This document shows, one piece after another, positions 36,349 through 45,818 of a DNA stretch of 64,000 nucleotides. Under the pieces are notes generated by a model. The model was given only the letters and a program-made list of their open reading frames with translations. It was not told the DNA's origin and made no database searches. Source of the DNA: Ferruginibacter sp. (GTDB lineage Bacteria; Bacteroidota; Bacteroidia; Chitinophagales; Chitinophagaceae); NCBI RefSeq assembly GCF_028288465.1, contig NZ_JAQBNR010000048.1:56325-120324 (forward strand), read 5' to 3'. Position 1 is the stretch's first letter, and every line of letters begins with the position of its first letter. The position numbers and the translations under genes are program-made.

Positions 36349-37450
36349 CCTCATAGTTACAACATTGCTGTCCGTGAGCCTGTTGCTGATGATGACCATG
36401 CAAAGCTGTAATTCATCGGATAGAGGGAAAACAGAAAACAAAGCCGCAGCAGTAGTGGCAGTGCCGCCTACGCCTGTGTTTGTATTACAAAAGGGCATGC
36501 TTGCCAGCAGACTGGACATACCGGGGGAATTGATCGCTTTTCAAAAGGTGGATTTGTATGCGAAGGTCAGCAGCTTTGTAAAAAAGATGTACGTGGATGT
36601 TGGTTCGCAGGTAAAACAGGGTCAATTGCTGGCCACCATGGAAGCGCCTGAAATTGGATCACAACTGGCAGGCTCACAATCAAAACTGGAATCTTTCAAT
36701 GCACTTTACCAGGCAAGTAAAGCTACTTACAACAGGCTACTGGAAACCAGTAAAACGCCGGGCACTATTTCGCCCAACGAACTGGAGCTGGCGCTGGCAA
36801 AACAAAACTCCGATCTGGCCCAATTAAATGCGGCCAAAGCAGCAGCCAGGGAAATTACCGACACAAGGAACTACCTGGAAATACGGGCACCATTCAGCGG
36901 CGTTATCAGTGCGAGGAATGTTAGCGCAGGTGCTTATGTCGGCCCCGCCGGCAAGGGTTCTGATATGCCCATCTTTTCATTGCAACAACAAAGCAAACTT
37001 CGCCTGGTGGCCTCCATCCCCGCTACTTATACTTCTTTTCTGAACAATAAAAGCAAGGTGAATTTTACAGTGAATTCATTGGCAGGAGAAAAGTTTACAG
37101 CAACGATTGCCAGACTTTCCGGAGCACTGGACAACCGGCTTCGCTCCGAATCTATTGAGATGGATGTAGACAACAGCAGCAAAGAATTATTGCCCGGCAT
37201 GATTGCTGAAATTTCTATTCCCCTTCCTGCTCAGGACAGTAGTTTTGTGGTACCAAAAACTGCAGTGGTAAATTCAACTCAAAAAATATTTGTGATCAGA
37301 AAACTCAACGGCAAAGCCGAATGGGTAGAGATAAAAAAAGGCAGAGACGCCGATGGCAAAACAGAAGTGTATGGAGCAGGCTTAAAGACTGGCGACACAC
37401 TGGTTACATCAGGCAGTGAGGAAATTCGGGAAGGGAGCGTTATTAAATAA
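36335..37450 (+). CDS. RND periplasmic adaptor (membrane fusion protein), lipoprotein
   Basis: A 371-residue adaptor. The N-terminus is a lipoprotein signal (MKRNNLIVTTLLSVS...QSC, cysteine near 24). A lipoyl-like half follows (VDLYAKVSSFVKKMYVDVGSQVKQGQLLA), then an alpha-helical hairpin of about 100-165, the second lipoyl half (IRAPFSGVISARNVSAGAYVG, with intervening residues) and a beta-barrel domain. The ATG at 36335 overlaps the RND gene by 14 bases, indicating translational coupling; an earlier in-frame ATG at 36218 would lie deep inside the RND gene and spoil the lipoprotein signal. It would link the RND pump to the TolC-family protein. Confidence 0.93.
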   Translation: MKRNNLIVTTLLSVSLLLMMTMQSCNSSDRGKTENKAAAVVAVPPTPVFVLQKGMLASRLDIPGELIAFQKVDLYAKVSSFVKKMYVDVGSQVKQGQLLATMEAPEIGSQLAGSQSKLESFNALYQASKATYNRLLETSKTPGTISPNELELALAKQNSDLAQLNAAKAAAREITDTRNYLEIRAPFSGVISARNVSAGAYVGPAGKGSDMPIFSLQQQSKLRLVASIPATYTSFLNNKSKVNFTVNSLAGEKFTATIARLSGALDNRLRSESIEMDVDNSSKELLPGMIAEISIPLPAQDSSFVVPKTAVVNSTQKIFVIRKLNGKAEWVEIKKGRDADGKTEVYGAGLKTGDTLVTSGSEEIREGSVIK

Positions 37451-37494
37451 TATAGCTGCTACTTAAGTAACATGGAATAAAAAACATAGCTTGT

Positions 37495-38880
37495 TTATTT
37501 CCCGATACAAAACTTACTAAAGATGAAATCCAGCACATCTTCATTCGAAATGTCACCTGTTATTTCTGAAATGTAATGAAGACAACGGCGTATGTCGAGC
37601 GCCAGCAGATCGCCGGAAATGACATTGTTTAAGCCAGTTTCAATATCATTCAATGAACGTTCCACCTGTTGCAAGGCCTGCTGGTGGCGGGCATTGGTAA
37701 CAATTACACTTTCAGATGAAGGAAGTTCATGTACGGTTGATTTGAAAATGACATCTTTCAATTCATCAATGCCCATTTTGTTTTTGGCGGAAATAAAATG
37801 AATGTTGTCGATGCCACTAAACTTGTCTTTTATTTCATTGGTTGTGGCTATATCGGCTTTATTGCCAACCAATATGATGGTATTGTTATTCCCGTGTAAC
37901 ATGTCTGCTATAACTTCTAATTCCGCAGCTGTAATTTGATTTACGTCAAAAATGTATAAAACCACATCGGCTGATTTCATCTTCTCCAAACTCCGTTCTA
38001 TTCCGACCAGTTCTATAGTGTCTGTACTATGTTCCCTGATACCTGCGGTATCTATTAACCTGAATAAAATACCATTGATGTTTAGCACCTCTTCAATGGT
38101 ATCCCTTGTAGTGCCGGCAATTTCACTTACGATGGCACGGTTTTCATTCAGCAGTGTATTTAGCAAAGTAGATTTGCCCGCATTGGGTTTACCAATGATG
38201 GCCACGCTAACGCCGTTTTTAATTACATTACCCAATTGAAAAGAAGTCAGTAATTGTGCAGTGGTGGTTTGCGCAGAACGGATGAGTTCGTAAAACTTTT
38301 TACGGTCTGCAAACTCCACATCTTCCTGGCTAAAATCCAGTTCCAATTCTATCAGTGCAGAAAAGCTGATCAGTTCTTCTCTCAACATTTTTAATACCCC
38401 GCTAAAGCCGCCTCTTATATTATAAAGCGCCGTCTTTTGTGAGGCTGCTGTATTGCTTGCAATTAAATCAGCCACGGCTTCTGCCTGTGTTAAATCCAGT
38501 TTGCCGTTTAAAAACGCCCGCTGGGTATATTCGCCTGGTTTGGCCATTCTTGCACCATGATTAACGCATGCCTGTAATACCTGTTGCTGTACATATGGAC
38601 TACCGTGGCAACTGATTTCAACCACATCTTCCCCCGTATAACTTTTGGGACCTTTAAATAGCGAAACAACTACTTCATCAATCAATTTATCTTCATCCTT
38701 AATCAAACCAACATGAATTGTATGAGAAGGTTTGCCCGATAAATCTTTTGACGAAAATAGGTTGTTGATTATGCCGAAAGCCTTGTCACCACTAAGCCTT
38801 ATTACACCGATAGCCCCTACTCCTGGCGGGGTTGCCAATGCAACAATGGTATCTTGCCAGCCGGATAATTTATTTGTCAT
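37495..38880 (-). CDS. mnmE: tRNA modification GTPase MnmE (TrmE)
   Basis: A 461-residue GTPase that, with MnmG, modifies the wobble uridine (carboxymethylaminomethyl) of several tRNAs. It has an N-terminal folate-binding domain (TIVALATPPGVGAIGVIRLSG), a helical domain and an inserted G domain with GKPNAGKSTLLN, DTAGIREH and NKAD. The C-terminal CIGK motif required for modification is intact. Length is standard. A TATCTTTG promoter element ends four bases before the ATG, so the transcript is probably leaderless. It is convergent with the efflux adaptor gene. Confidence 0.97.
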   Translation of the reverse strand: MTNKLSGWQDTIVALATPPGVGAIGVIRLSGDKAFGIINNLFSSKDLSGKPSHTIHVGLIKDEDKLIDEVVVSLFKGPKSYTGEDVVEISCHGSPYVQQQVLQACVNHGARMAKPGEYTQRAFLNGKLDLTQAEAVADLIASNTAASQKTALYNIRGGFSGVLKMLREELISFSALIELELDFSQEDVEFADRKKFYELIRSAQTTTAQLLTSFQLGNVIKNGVSVAIIGKPNAGKSTLLNTLLNENRAIVSEIAGTTRDTIEEVLNINGILFRLIDTAGIREHSTDTIELVGIERSLEKMKSADVVLYIFDVNQITAAELEVIADMLHGNNNTIILVGNKADIATTNEIKDKFSGIDNIHFISAKNKMGIDELKDVIFKSTVHELPSSESVIVTNARHQQALQQVERSLNDIETGLNNVISGDLLALDIRRCLHYISEITGDISNEDVLDFIFSKFCIGK

Positions 38881-38884
38881 GCGG

Positions 38885-38892
38885 CAAAGATA
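38885..38892 (-). promoter_or_regulatory. -7 promoter element of mnmE, leaderless spacing
   Basis: On the minus strand TATCTTTG (TAnnTTTG consensus) is followed by CCGC and the ATG of mnmE. A -33 TTG at the usual distance is not evident. Confidence 0.6.
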
Positions 38893-38940
38893 AACCAGTA
38901 TCGAAGTGAATCTGCGTCAGCGATAAAATTTGGTCATTTC

Positions 38941-39471
38941 TTAGTTCGCCTTTGCCGAAAGGTATTTATTGTCGGCCCGGTCTATCTCAGTGGTGTAGTA
39001 ATGCTTTACTCCATTGATCGTTACTTCATCCAGCACATCTACAAAGTTCTGGAATGTGCTTACATCGGATGGTTTTATGATCAATACAAAATCATCTGCA
39101 GTGCCCTTTAATTTTTGTACTGCCTTTCTTTTCTGCAAAATAATTTCGCGGATGCCTTTATCAATAAAATTAGTTTCTCCAGCAATTGCATTTGCAGAAG
39201 GCATTCCTTCGTAATATCTTATCACATTGTCTTTGTCAAGCAGTACAGTTAATGCACAGGATTGGCATATCATATCACTGGGAGGCACTTTATCATAAGG
39301 CATATTCATATTCATTACCGTGGGTGTGGCGAGTGTGGTGGTAAATACAAAGAAGGTGATCAGAAGAAAGCCAAGATCCACCATCGGGGTTAAATCAACC
39401 CTGGTAGTCTTTTTTTTGAATGCAAATTTCTTCTGTTTGTTGCCGGGTTTGTTGTTTTCGATTTCTGCCAT
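38941..39471 (-). CDS. ExbD/TolR-family biopolymer transport protein
   Basis: A 176-residue protein with a short basic cytoplasmic N-terminus, a single membrane helix containing the proton-carrying aspartate (VDLTPMVDLGFLLITFFVF, D near 32) and a periplasmic domain. It would join an ExbB-type channel to energise TonB. It is the third ExbD paralogue of the cluster and follows the tonB gene after a strong terminator, so it may be expressed separately. Its periplasmic domain contains a CQSC pair that is absent from the neighbouring paralogue at 40525. Confidence 0.9.
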   Translation of the reverse strand: MAEIENNKPGNKQKKFAFKKKTTRVDLTPMVDLGFLLITFFVFTTTLATPTVMNMNMPYDKVPPSDMICQSCALTVLLDKDNVIRYYEGMPSANAIAGETNFIDKGIREIILQKRKAVQKLKGTADDFVLIIKPSDVSTFQNFVDVLDEVTINGVKHYYTTEIDRADNKYLSAKAN

Positions 39472-39594
39472 AACATATAGTTTGTAGTAAGATGTTGACC
39501 GGTGTTATTTCCATACTGTTTGTTCGATAATTTATCACCAGTTTTTAACTGAAAAGTCTTTTAACAATCAATAAAATACAATTGACTACAAGAC

Positions 39595-39632
39595 AAAAAA
39601 AACCCTTTACAAAATTGTAAAGGGATTTTTTT
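39595..39632. terminator. Bidirectional terminator after tonB
   Basis: A perfect 10-bp stem (CCCTTTACAA / TTGTAAAGGG, 39603-39624) with a two-base loop is flanked by A8 and T8 runs on either side. It separates tonB from the downstream ExbD gene. Confidence 0.93.
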
Positions 39633-39647
39633 TGTGACTCTTAAATT

Positions 39648-40475
39648 TTATTGTTCCTGTACCACGAAGGTAATTGGCTGCCTACGATAGGCATTTACGT
39701 TACGTCCGTTTTGTAAAGCCGGCGTCCATTTAGGACCTTTTTTAATAATTTTTACAGCTTCATCTTCCATACCATACCCATGCTTTGATTCGGCCTGAAC
39801 ATCGCTTATACTTCCATCCTTGCTTACAATAAACCTTACAATAACCTGGTAAGTTCCTTCAGGAGCACCATTATCAACCGGTGTGCTGGCGTTCAGATTT
39901 TTTTCAAGGTAACGTCTCCATGCAGCTTCTCCCCCTGGGAAGGCAGCTTCGTTTTCCACCTTGGTAAAAATTTTATCTTCATCATCAGATTTAGGAGCTT
40001 CAGTAACCTGTGTTCCCTTATCTTCCACCGGAGCCTGTACAATTGCCTGTTTATTATCGCTTTCAACAGTCTTAGTACTAATCACCTGGTCTTCCTTTAT
40101 CTCCTCAATTTTTTCATCTGGCTTTACCTCTTCATCTTTTACAATTTTGGGAGGCGTAAACTTAATCTGGTTAATTTCAGGAGGTGGTGGCGCCTTTGGT
40201 GGTGGTGGCGGTGGTGGTGGTGGTGGAGCATCATTCTTTTTTATCTCCGCCATCTGTGTATCCAGCACGTCTATTTGTTCAACCTTCTTTTTTCCCATTA
40301 TATCAGCAAATACAGAGGCTAAAAAAAGTACAATTGCAAGAGCAGCAGTAAGCAGCAAGGCTTTGGTAAGCCTTCCGTTGTAGGTCTTACGAAGTTCGTA
40401 AGCGCCGTACTGCTTGTTCCTGCCATCAAAAATGATGTCAAGAACATCTGCGTTTAAAATTTTATTTATTTCCAT
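39648..40475 (-). CDS. TonB-family energy transducer
   Basis: A 275-residue protein. The N-terminus has the Bacteroidota pattern DVLDIIFDGRNKQYGAYELRKTYNGRL, then a membrane helix at about 37-58. A proline-rich periplasmic linker with a run of about ten prolines follows near 85-100, then a Glu/Lys-rich spacer. The C-terminal TonB domain (about 190-275) contains AFPGGEAAWRRYLEKNL and GPKWTPALQNGRNVNA. It couples the ExbB/ExbD proton channel to outer-membrane receptors. It is clustered with ExbB and three ExbD genes. Confidence 0.94.
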   Translation of the reverse strand: MEINKILNADVLDIIFDGRNKQYGAYELRKTYNGRLTKALLLTAALAIVLFLASVFADIMGKKKVEQIDVLDTQMAEIKKNDAPPPPPPPPPPKAPPPPEINQIKFTPPKIVKDEEVKPDEKIEEIKEDQVISTKTVESDNKQAIVQAPVEDKGTQVTEAPKSDDEDKIFTKVENEAAFPGGEAAWRRYLEKNLNASTPVDNGAPEGTYQVIVRFIVSKDGSISDVQAESKHGYGMEDEAVKIIKKGPKWTPALQNGRNVNAYRRQPITFVVQEQ

Positions 40476-40524
40476 TTCAAAATGCTTTATTGTTTAGATT
40501 CAGGAACATTCAAATTCCATAAAT

Positions 40525-41073
40525 TTATTTAATTCCATTGGCTTGTTCCGTCATAGTTACTAACTGTTCTTCCGATGGCGCCATGTCAACTTCGGCATAG
40601 TGCCCGGGAGGAACTGTATTAATCGTCATTTCATCCAAAATGTCAATCGCATTTTTAAAAGTAGCATCCTTATCAGATTTGATAATATACATTAAATCGC
40701 CAATAGGAGTAGCTTTCTTTTTGTCAAGAATCACCTGCCTTATATCTTTAAAATTGCTGCTTTTGAACTGTTGAGATGCAGTTTCCGGGTTTAATTCTCC
40801 CATGTAATAATATACCTGGTCGTTTTTGCCCAGAAGAATCGTCATAGCCCCCGAATTTTTTACTTTCAGTTGCTGATCCGGATCATCCTTTGGTTCATTC
40901 ATGTTCATCGCCGTCGGCTGACTCATAGTAGTTGTAAAAACGAAGAACGTAATTAACAGAAAACCAAGGTCTACCATTGGTGTTAAATCCACACGGGTGG
41001 ACATTTTTTTACCTTTCTTGACGCCGGGGCCTTTTTTATGTCCGCCACCCGACGAGGTATCCATTTCTGCCAT
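40525..41073 (-). CDS. ExbD/TolR-family biopolymer transport protein
   Basis: A 182-residue paralogue with a Gly/Lys-rich N-terminus, the membrane helix VDLTPMVDLGFLLITFFVFTT (aspartate conserved) and a periplasmic domain. The membrane helix is nearly identical to that of the protein at 38941, which argues for recent duplication or strong shared contacts. It is located between another ExbD gene and tonB on the same strand. Confidence 0.91.
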   Translation of the reverse strand: MAEMDTSSGGGHKKGPGVKKGKKMSTRVDLTPMVDLGFLLITFFVFTTTMSQPTAMNMNEPKDDPDQQLKVKNSGAMTILLGKNDQVYYYMGELNPETASQQFKSSNFKDIRQVILDKKKATPIGDLMYIIKSDKDATFKNAIDILDEMTINTVPPGHYAEVDMAPSEEQLVTMTEQANGIK

Positions 41074-41110
41074 AAAAATATTTTTTAGTTAAATGAAGGA
41101 AATTATTTCC

Positions 41111-41767
41111 CTATTGCTGCTTTGCCTTATTTTCATTATACAATTCTGTTCCAGCTTCAACAGTCTCACTGTTAGTGGCAATCCTGAATTTGAAAAGATC
41201 ATTTTTCTTCAAAGCATACTTAATGGCTTTGAAAGTTGGGTACTTAACAGAGTTATCGCCCTTAATTACAATCCTCTCTTCCAGTTCTTTTTGGTCACCC
41301 CCTGCGTAAGCGTTGGTGATACTTCTGAACCAGTCTACCATTTCGTTATTTGTACTGTCTACGATTGGTATACCTGCCAATTTCTCTGCAGGTGGTAATT
41401 CAGGTAAAGCCAAAACACTTTTAATTTGTCCTAAAGGCACGCCGATGAAAGGCAACTTTCCAAGTTTGGCTATTTCGTCAGGCGAAAGGTTTAATCCTTT
41501 GGTTTTGTTCAAATCATTCAGCACATCTTTTCTTTTTGCATCATCACCCAAAATCAGGAAACATTTCCCTTCTTTTGTAAGTGTAACAAGGATGGCCTTG
41601 TCTGACGCAACTTTGGCTGATACCGACGTAGGCGTTTGAACCGCAACTGCTTCCGGTGGCTTTTGCTTTGTTGCCATTATGAAAAACGATAACAGCAAGA
41701 AAGCAACATCACACATAGCTGTCATATCAATATTTGTACTCTTTCGAGGTAGTTTCGCTCTTCCCAT
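41111..41767 (-). CDS. ExbD/TolR-family biopolymer transport protein, divergent
   Basis: A 218-residue paralogue. The membrane segment IDMTAMCDVAFLLLSFFIMAT keeps the proton aspartate but differs from the other two copies (TAMC in place of TPMV). Its periplasmic region is longer. It is first after the ExbB-type gene, so it is probably the main partner of that channel. Confidence 0.9.
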   Translation of the reverse strand: MGRAKLPRKSTNIDMTAMCDVAFLLLSFFIMATKQKPPEAVAVQTPTSVSAKVASDKAILVTLTKEGKCFLILGDDAKRKDVLNDLNKTKGLNLSPDEIAKLGKLPFIGVPLGQIKSVLALPELPPAEKLAGIPIVDSTNNEMVDWFRSITNAYAGGDQKELEERIVIKGDNSVKYPTFKAIKYALKKNDLFKFRIATNSETVEAGTELYNENKAKQQ

Positions 41768-41820
41768 GCGCTATTTTTTATTTTATTATGAGATGCATTG
41801 TGCTTGTAATTCCACAAATA

Positions 41821-42696
41821 TTATTTGTACAAAGAAGCAAAACTTTGAGTTAAAGTAAAACCACTTTCGTCGATACCATAGGTAATGCCATCAATTTTAG
41901 TAGTAAATACGTTATACATAATAATAGCCACGGCGGAAGTACCGATTCCCAAAGCAGTATTGTACAAGGCCTCTGAAATACCTACAGAAAGTTGTTCTGC
42001 AGCAGCTGATCCACCTTCACCAGAACCTAGGTTAGAGAATGACCTGATCATACCCAATACCGTACCCAGCAACCCCATCAATGTTGCAACAGATGCAATG
42101 GTTGATAAGAATACAAGATTTTTTTCCAACATTGGTAATTCAAGTGCAGTAGCTTCTTCTACTTCTTTCTGAATCGCCATTACTTTTTGATCTGTTGATA
42201 ATTCTGAATTAGAAATCATGTCTTTGTACTTGTGCAAACCAGCTTTCATTACATTACCAACACTACCTTTTTGTTTATCGCATTCAGCAATAGCAGCATC
42301 GATATTTTTGTTGGCAAGATGATATTGGATCTTCCTGATAAAGTCAGCGCTGCTGCCTGTACCGGTTGCTTTTGAAATGGTAAGAAACCTTTCAATTACA
42401 AATGTCAATACAGTCAGTAAACAGCCAATCAACAAAGGTACAATGATACCTCCCAGGTACATTTTATGTAACCCGTCTTTAGAGTTCTTTAATTTTTCGT
42501 AACTAGGCCAGAAAAGTTCGCCGCTATGTTGCTGAGCATCAGCAAATGCATTTGCATTTCCTAAAATGAACCGCCATATTAAATATCCGGCTATGATACA
42601 AAGTAATGGAGCCAGATAAGAAATAGAATTTCCCGATTTTTTTGCCTGTACTGAAGTTGATGGTTTTACGGTTGCAGTAGTTTTTGTTTCTGCCAT
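41821..42696 (-). CDS. MotA/TolQ/ExbB proton-channel family protein
   Basis: A 291-residue inner-membrane protein with a hydrophobic helix near 28-45, a second near 95-115 and the conserved ExbB pair near 190-215 (LVFLSTIASVATLMGLLGTVLGMI) and 235-260 (GISEALYNTALGIGTSAVAIIMYN). Together with ExbD paralogues it forms the proton-driven motor for TonB. The ATG at 42696 was preferred over an upstream TTG. Two 10-bp direct repeats upstream (42783-42806) may be regulatory. Confidence 0.93.
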   Translation of the reverse strand: MAETKTTATVKPSTSVQAKKSGNSISYLAPLLCIIAGYLIWRFILGNANAFADAQQHSGELFWPSYEKLKNSKDGLHKMYLGGIIVPLLIGCLLTVLTFVIERFLTISKATGTGSSADFIRKIQYHLANKNIDAAIAECDKQKGSVGNVMKAGLHKYKDMISNSELSTDQKVMAIQKEVEEATALELPMLEKNLVFLSTIASVATLMGLLGTVLGMIRSFSNLGSGEGGSAAAEQLSVGISEALYNTALGIGTSAVAIIMYNVFTTKIDGITYGIDESGFTLTQSFASLYK

Positions 42697-42782
42697 GACG
42701 TTCAATTTTTAGTGAGTTAAGTGTAAATGTTGTTTGTGAAAATTAAATATTAAATGCTAATAAATACGCTTTTTTTTACCAT

Positions 42783-42806
42783 CAAATATCTTGCTGCAAA
42801 TATCTT
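42783..42806. promoter_or_regulatory. Two direct repeats upstream of the exbB-type gene
   Basis: CAAATATCTT occurs at 42783-42792 and 42797-42806, 14 bases apart and about 90 bases upstream of the gene. Such spacing is not a helical turn multiple, so a regulator site is only a possibility. Confidence 0.3.
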
Positions 42807-42942
42807 TATGGCGAAGCACAAGTTAATAAAATAATTGAATCTAACAACTGCAGAAAGAAATTTTTCTAAGTTTTCATAAAGAAGTAATGCAGGCCCGTGA
42901 ATTTTGCGATTTCAGTATTCCGGAAGGGCATTTTATTAAGCA

Positions 42943-44220
42943 TTATTCATAGCGCAGTGCAACGATGGGATCGAGTTTGGCTGCTTTATATGCAGGATAG
43001 AGGCCGGCCAGCAAGCCAACCAGCGAACAAACTAATACACCGGTAATGACCCATAGCCATGGAACAACAAAACCGGTCTTTAATAAAACTGCCACAATAT
43101 TTCCAAATAATATTCCTGCGATAATTCCGACGAAGGCACCCATCAGACTGATTAGTATAGATTCCCATAAAAACTGGGCCCTCACTTCACCAGCTTTTCC
43201 GCCCAGTGATTTTATCAATCCGATTTCCTTCGTTCGTTCATTTACCGCTACCAACATAATATTCATCAGTCCGATAGCCGCACCTATCAAAGTAATGAGC
43301 GCTATTGCCATTGTTGCATATTGCAAAAAGCCAAGGTTTTTCATCAGGGACTGTGCAATGCTATCACTCTTATCAATATAAAAATTGTCTTCTTCTTTTA
43401 CATCCAGCTTTCTTACCGGGCGAAAAATTCCCGTTGCCTCACCAATGGCAACATCCATCATTTTCATATCGGTAACCATTACGGCAATATTATAAGATTG
43501 GCCGGTTGACCCAAATAGGCGACGGATGGTGTTGTATGTAGTGATAACTATTTTATCTGCATTCATAAATGCACTGCTTCCTTTATCTTTTAATATCCCG
43601 ATGATGCGGAATTTGTTACCCGACACCGTGATAATTTTATCCAGAGCCCTTTCCGTATTATCACCATATAATTTTTGCGCTACCACATTGCCTATTACGC
43701 AAACACTTCGGCCGGAGGCCACATCTGTTTCACTGAAATTACGACCTGCGGATAGTTCGTAACCATTCAGCTGAAGATAATTCTCATCTCCACCAGTCAC
43801 CCTTATATCAGGATTTGTTTTCTTTACTTCATTGCTTACAATTACTCCGTTAGGGCCCGATAACGCAACGCCTACAATAGCAGGAAACCCATATCTTTCT
43901 TTAAAAGAACGTGCTTCCTCCAGCGTAATCAATTTCCCCTCACTGGATGCTCTGACAACCGCATTTTTTCTTTTTTTGGACACCTCCCTGTTTGGTCCGC
44001 CACCAAAGCGAACGTTACGTTCTTTATAGCGAAGGCTGAACGCATTGGCACCCATGGTTGAAAAGCTTTGAGTAAGACTTTGATTGACTGCTTGTACTGC
44101 AGTGATGATAGCGATGAGGGCCATGATACCCAGGGCAATAATGATTACGGTAATAGCCGTTCTCAGCCGGTTACTTTTTACTGTCTGGTATGATAATGCG
44201 ATAGAATCGGCTGTTTTCAT
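42943..44220 (-). CDS. ABC transporter permease, MacB/FtsX type
   Basis: A 425-residue permease with an N-terminal membrane helix (LRTAITVIIIALGIMALIAII, about 18-40), a large periplasmic MacB_PCD domain (about 45-290) and three C-terminal helices of the FtsX type, including GLMNIMLVAVNERTKEIGLIKSLGG (broken into two parts by length). Such proteins work with a separate ATPase and often an adaptor in lipoprotein or peptide export. No ATPase gene is adjacent, so the partner lies elsewhere. It lies directly downstream of nuoN and is on the same strand. Confidence 0.9.
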   Translation of the reverse strand: MKTADSIALSYQTVKSNRLRTAITVIIIALGIMALIAIITAVQAVNQSLTQSFSTMGANAFSLRYKERNVRFGGGPNREVSKKRKNAVVRASSEGKLITLEEARSFKERYGFPAIVGVALSGPNGVIVSNEVKKTNPDIRVTGGDENYLQLNGYELSAGRNFSETDVASGRSVCVIGNVVAQKLYGDNTERALDKIITVSGNKFRIIGILKDKGSSAFMNADKIVITTYNTIRRLFGSTGQSYNIAVMVTDMKMMDVAIGEATGIFRPVRKLDVKEEDNFYIDKSDSIAQSLMKNLGFLQYATMAIALITLIGAAIGLMNIMLVAVNERTKEIGLIKSLGGKAGEVRAQFLWESILISLMGAFVGIIAGILFGNIVAVLLKTGFVVPWLWVITGVLVCSLVGLLAGLYPAYKAAKLDPIVALRYE

Positions 44221-44380
44221 TACTTTAAAATTCTGCTTAAAGTTAATCCTGAAAAACTATACCCTGTATAAAAAGTTTATAAACGGTAATTACGCTGATT
44301 GCTGAAACGTTGTCATGTATTTTGAAATAATTCCTGCAACACTTGTTCCTGACAAATCAGATGGAACATTAAAAATGGCA

Positions 44381-45775
44381 TTAGTAATAAAGCCAATCGA
44401 TTATTACTGATGGCCATATACCAATGATAATTACTAACCCAGCCGTGATAATAAGCAAGGTTTTAAATGCAGGTGTGATATCCCATTGCTGGTTAACGGC
44501 CGATGTATTTTCCTTGAAGTAAATGGCCTGGATGATTTTAAAGTAGTAATAAGCGCTTATGGCCGCACACAAAACAGCAAATACAACCAGCCAGTTTTGA
44601 TGCCCGTCGTTAACAGCTGCTATCAGCATAAATAATTTGGCCTGGAATCCTGCAGTTAAAGGAACCCCGGTTAAAGATAAGAGGAATATGGTTGCGGTGA
44701 TGGCGAGCACAGGTTGCTGTTTGGCTAAACCATTAAAGCCATCTATGGTGTAATCGCTCATTTTAATCAGGATAGCAAAAAGACCAATGGTGGCCAGGCT
44801 ATAAGCAGCAGTGTACAAGATAATTCCTTCTTTGGCGAACTGGTTAATGGCAAATATGGCCAGTAACATAAATCCCGCCTGCGCAATACTTGAATACGCC
44901 AGCATTCGCTTTACACTTTGCTGAAATACAGCCGTTAAGTTGCCAATCAATAAAGTGGCTGCGGTTATAATAGCAATTAAAATTTGCCATTGTTGCTGCG
45001 CAGTTCCAAAAGCATGCTCAAACAACCTGATAAAAGCGATAAAACCACCCGCCTTTACAATCGTGGCCATAAAAGAAGTGAATACCGTTGGTGCCCCATC
45101 ATATACATCCGGTGCCCAGAAATGAAAAGGTGCGGCAGATACTTTAAATACCATGGCAATTAATAGAAATACCAGCCCGATAGCAAGCATTACCGGTAAC
45201 TTGCCTGTACCCAAATTAATATTGTTGATGTAAAAAGTGGGTGTGCCTGTATTACCGCCGTAGATAAACGCAATGCCCATTAAAAGAATACCCGTTGAAA
45301 ACGAGCCCATCAAAAAATACTTCAGCGCAGCTTCGTTACTTTTTAAATTTCGTTTATCACTGCCGGTTAAAATATACAATGGAATAGACAAAATTTCGAT
45401 TCCTAAAAACAAGGTGAGTAAGGTGTTGTAAGTAGCAGCAATTGAAACGCCACATAAAACAAAGAATATGAGTGCAAAATATTCTGATACATTGTTACCC
45501 ACTTTTTCTATATCCCGTCCATTTAATAAAAATAGCAATAGTGTACAAACCAGTACAATGGTTATAAACGTCAGGTTAAAACTGGTGAAATCAAGCATGC
45601 CTTTCAGCTCAATCGTAAACATTGGCTTCTGCATAAATACTTCTGCGCAGTTGGCGATTATGGCCAGTATTAAGCCGGCAATGGCCCAATATTTGGCCGT
45701 ACTTTTCTGCTTGAAAAAAGCACCTCCAAACATCATCACTATTCCCCAGACTGCTGTTAGTATTATTGCGTTCAT
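44381..45775 (-). CDS. nuoN: NADH-quinone oxidoreductase subunit N
   Basis: A 464-residue antiporter-like membrane subunit of complex I with about 13-14 helices. The family segment HFWAPDVYDGAPTVFTSFMATIVKAGGF carries the conserved lysine involved in proton translocation. It is the last gene of the nuo operon. Confidence 0.95.
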   Translation of the reverse strand: MNAIILTAVWGIVMMFGGAFFKQKSTAKYWAIAGLILAIIANCAEVFMQKPMFTIELKGMLDFTSFNLTFITIVLVCTLLLFLLNGRDIEKVGNNVSEYFALIFFVLCGVSIAATYNTLLTLFLGIEILSIPLYILTGSDKRNLKSNEAALKYFLMGSFSTGILLMGIAFIYGGNTGTPTFYINNINLGTGKLPVMLAIGLVFLLIAMVFKVSAAPFHFWAPDVYDGAPTVFTSFMATIVKAGGFIAFIRLFEHAFGTAQQQWQILIAIITAATLLIGNLTAVFQQSVKRMLAYSSIAQAGFMLLAIFAINQFAKEGIILYTAAYSLATIGLFAILIKMSDYTIDGFNGLAKQQPVLAITATIFLLSLTGVPLTAGFQAKLFMLIAAVNDGHQNWLVVFAVLCAAISAYYYFKIIQAIYFKENTSAVNQQWDITPAFKTLLIITAGLVIIIGIWPSVIIDWLYY

Positions 45776-45818
45776 GTTTCCCTATACCGCCAAACGCGGA
45801 ACTGTTTTATTTATGTAA

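Noticed and set aside
39961..40383. A glycine-rich plus-strand open frame
   Set aside because: It is the mirror of the proline-rich linker of TonB.
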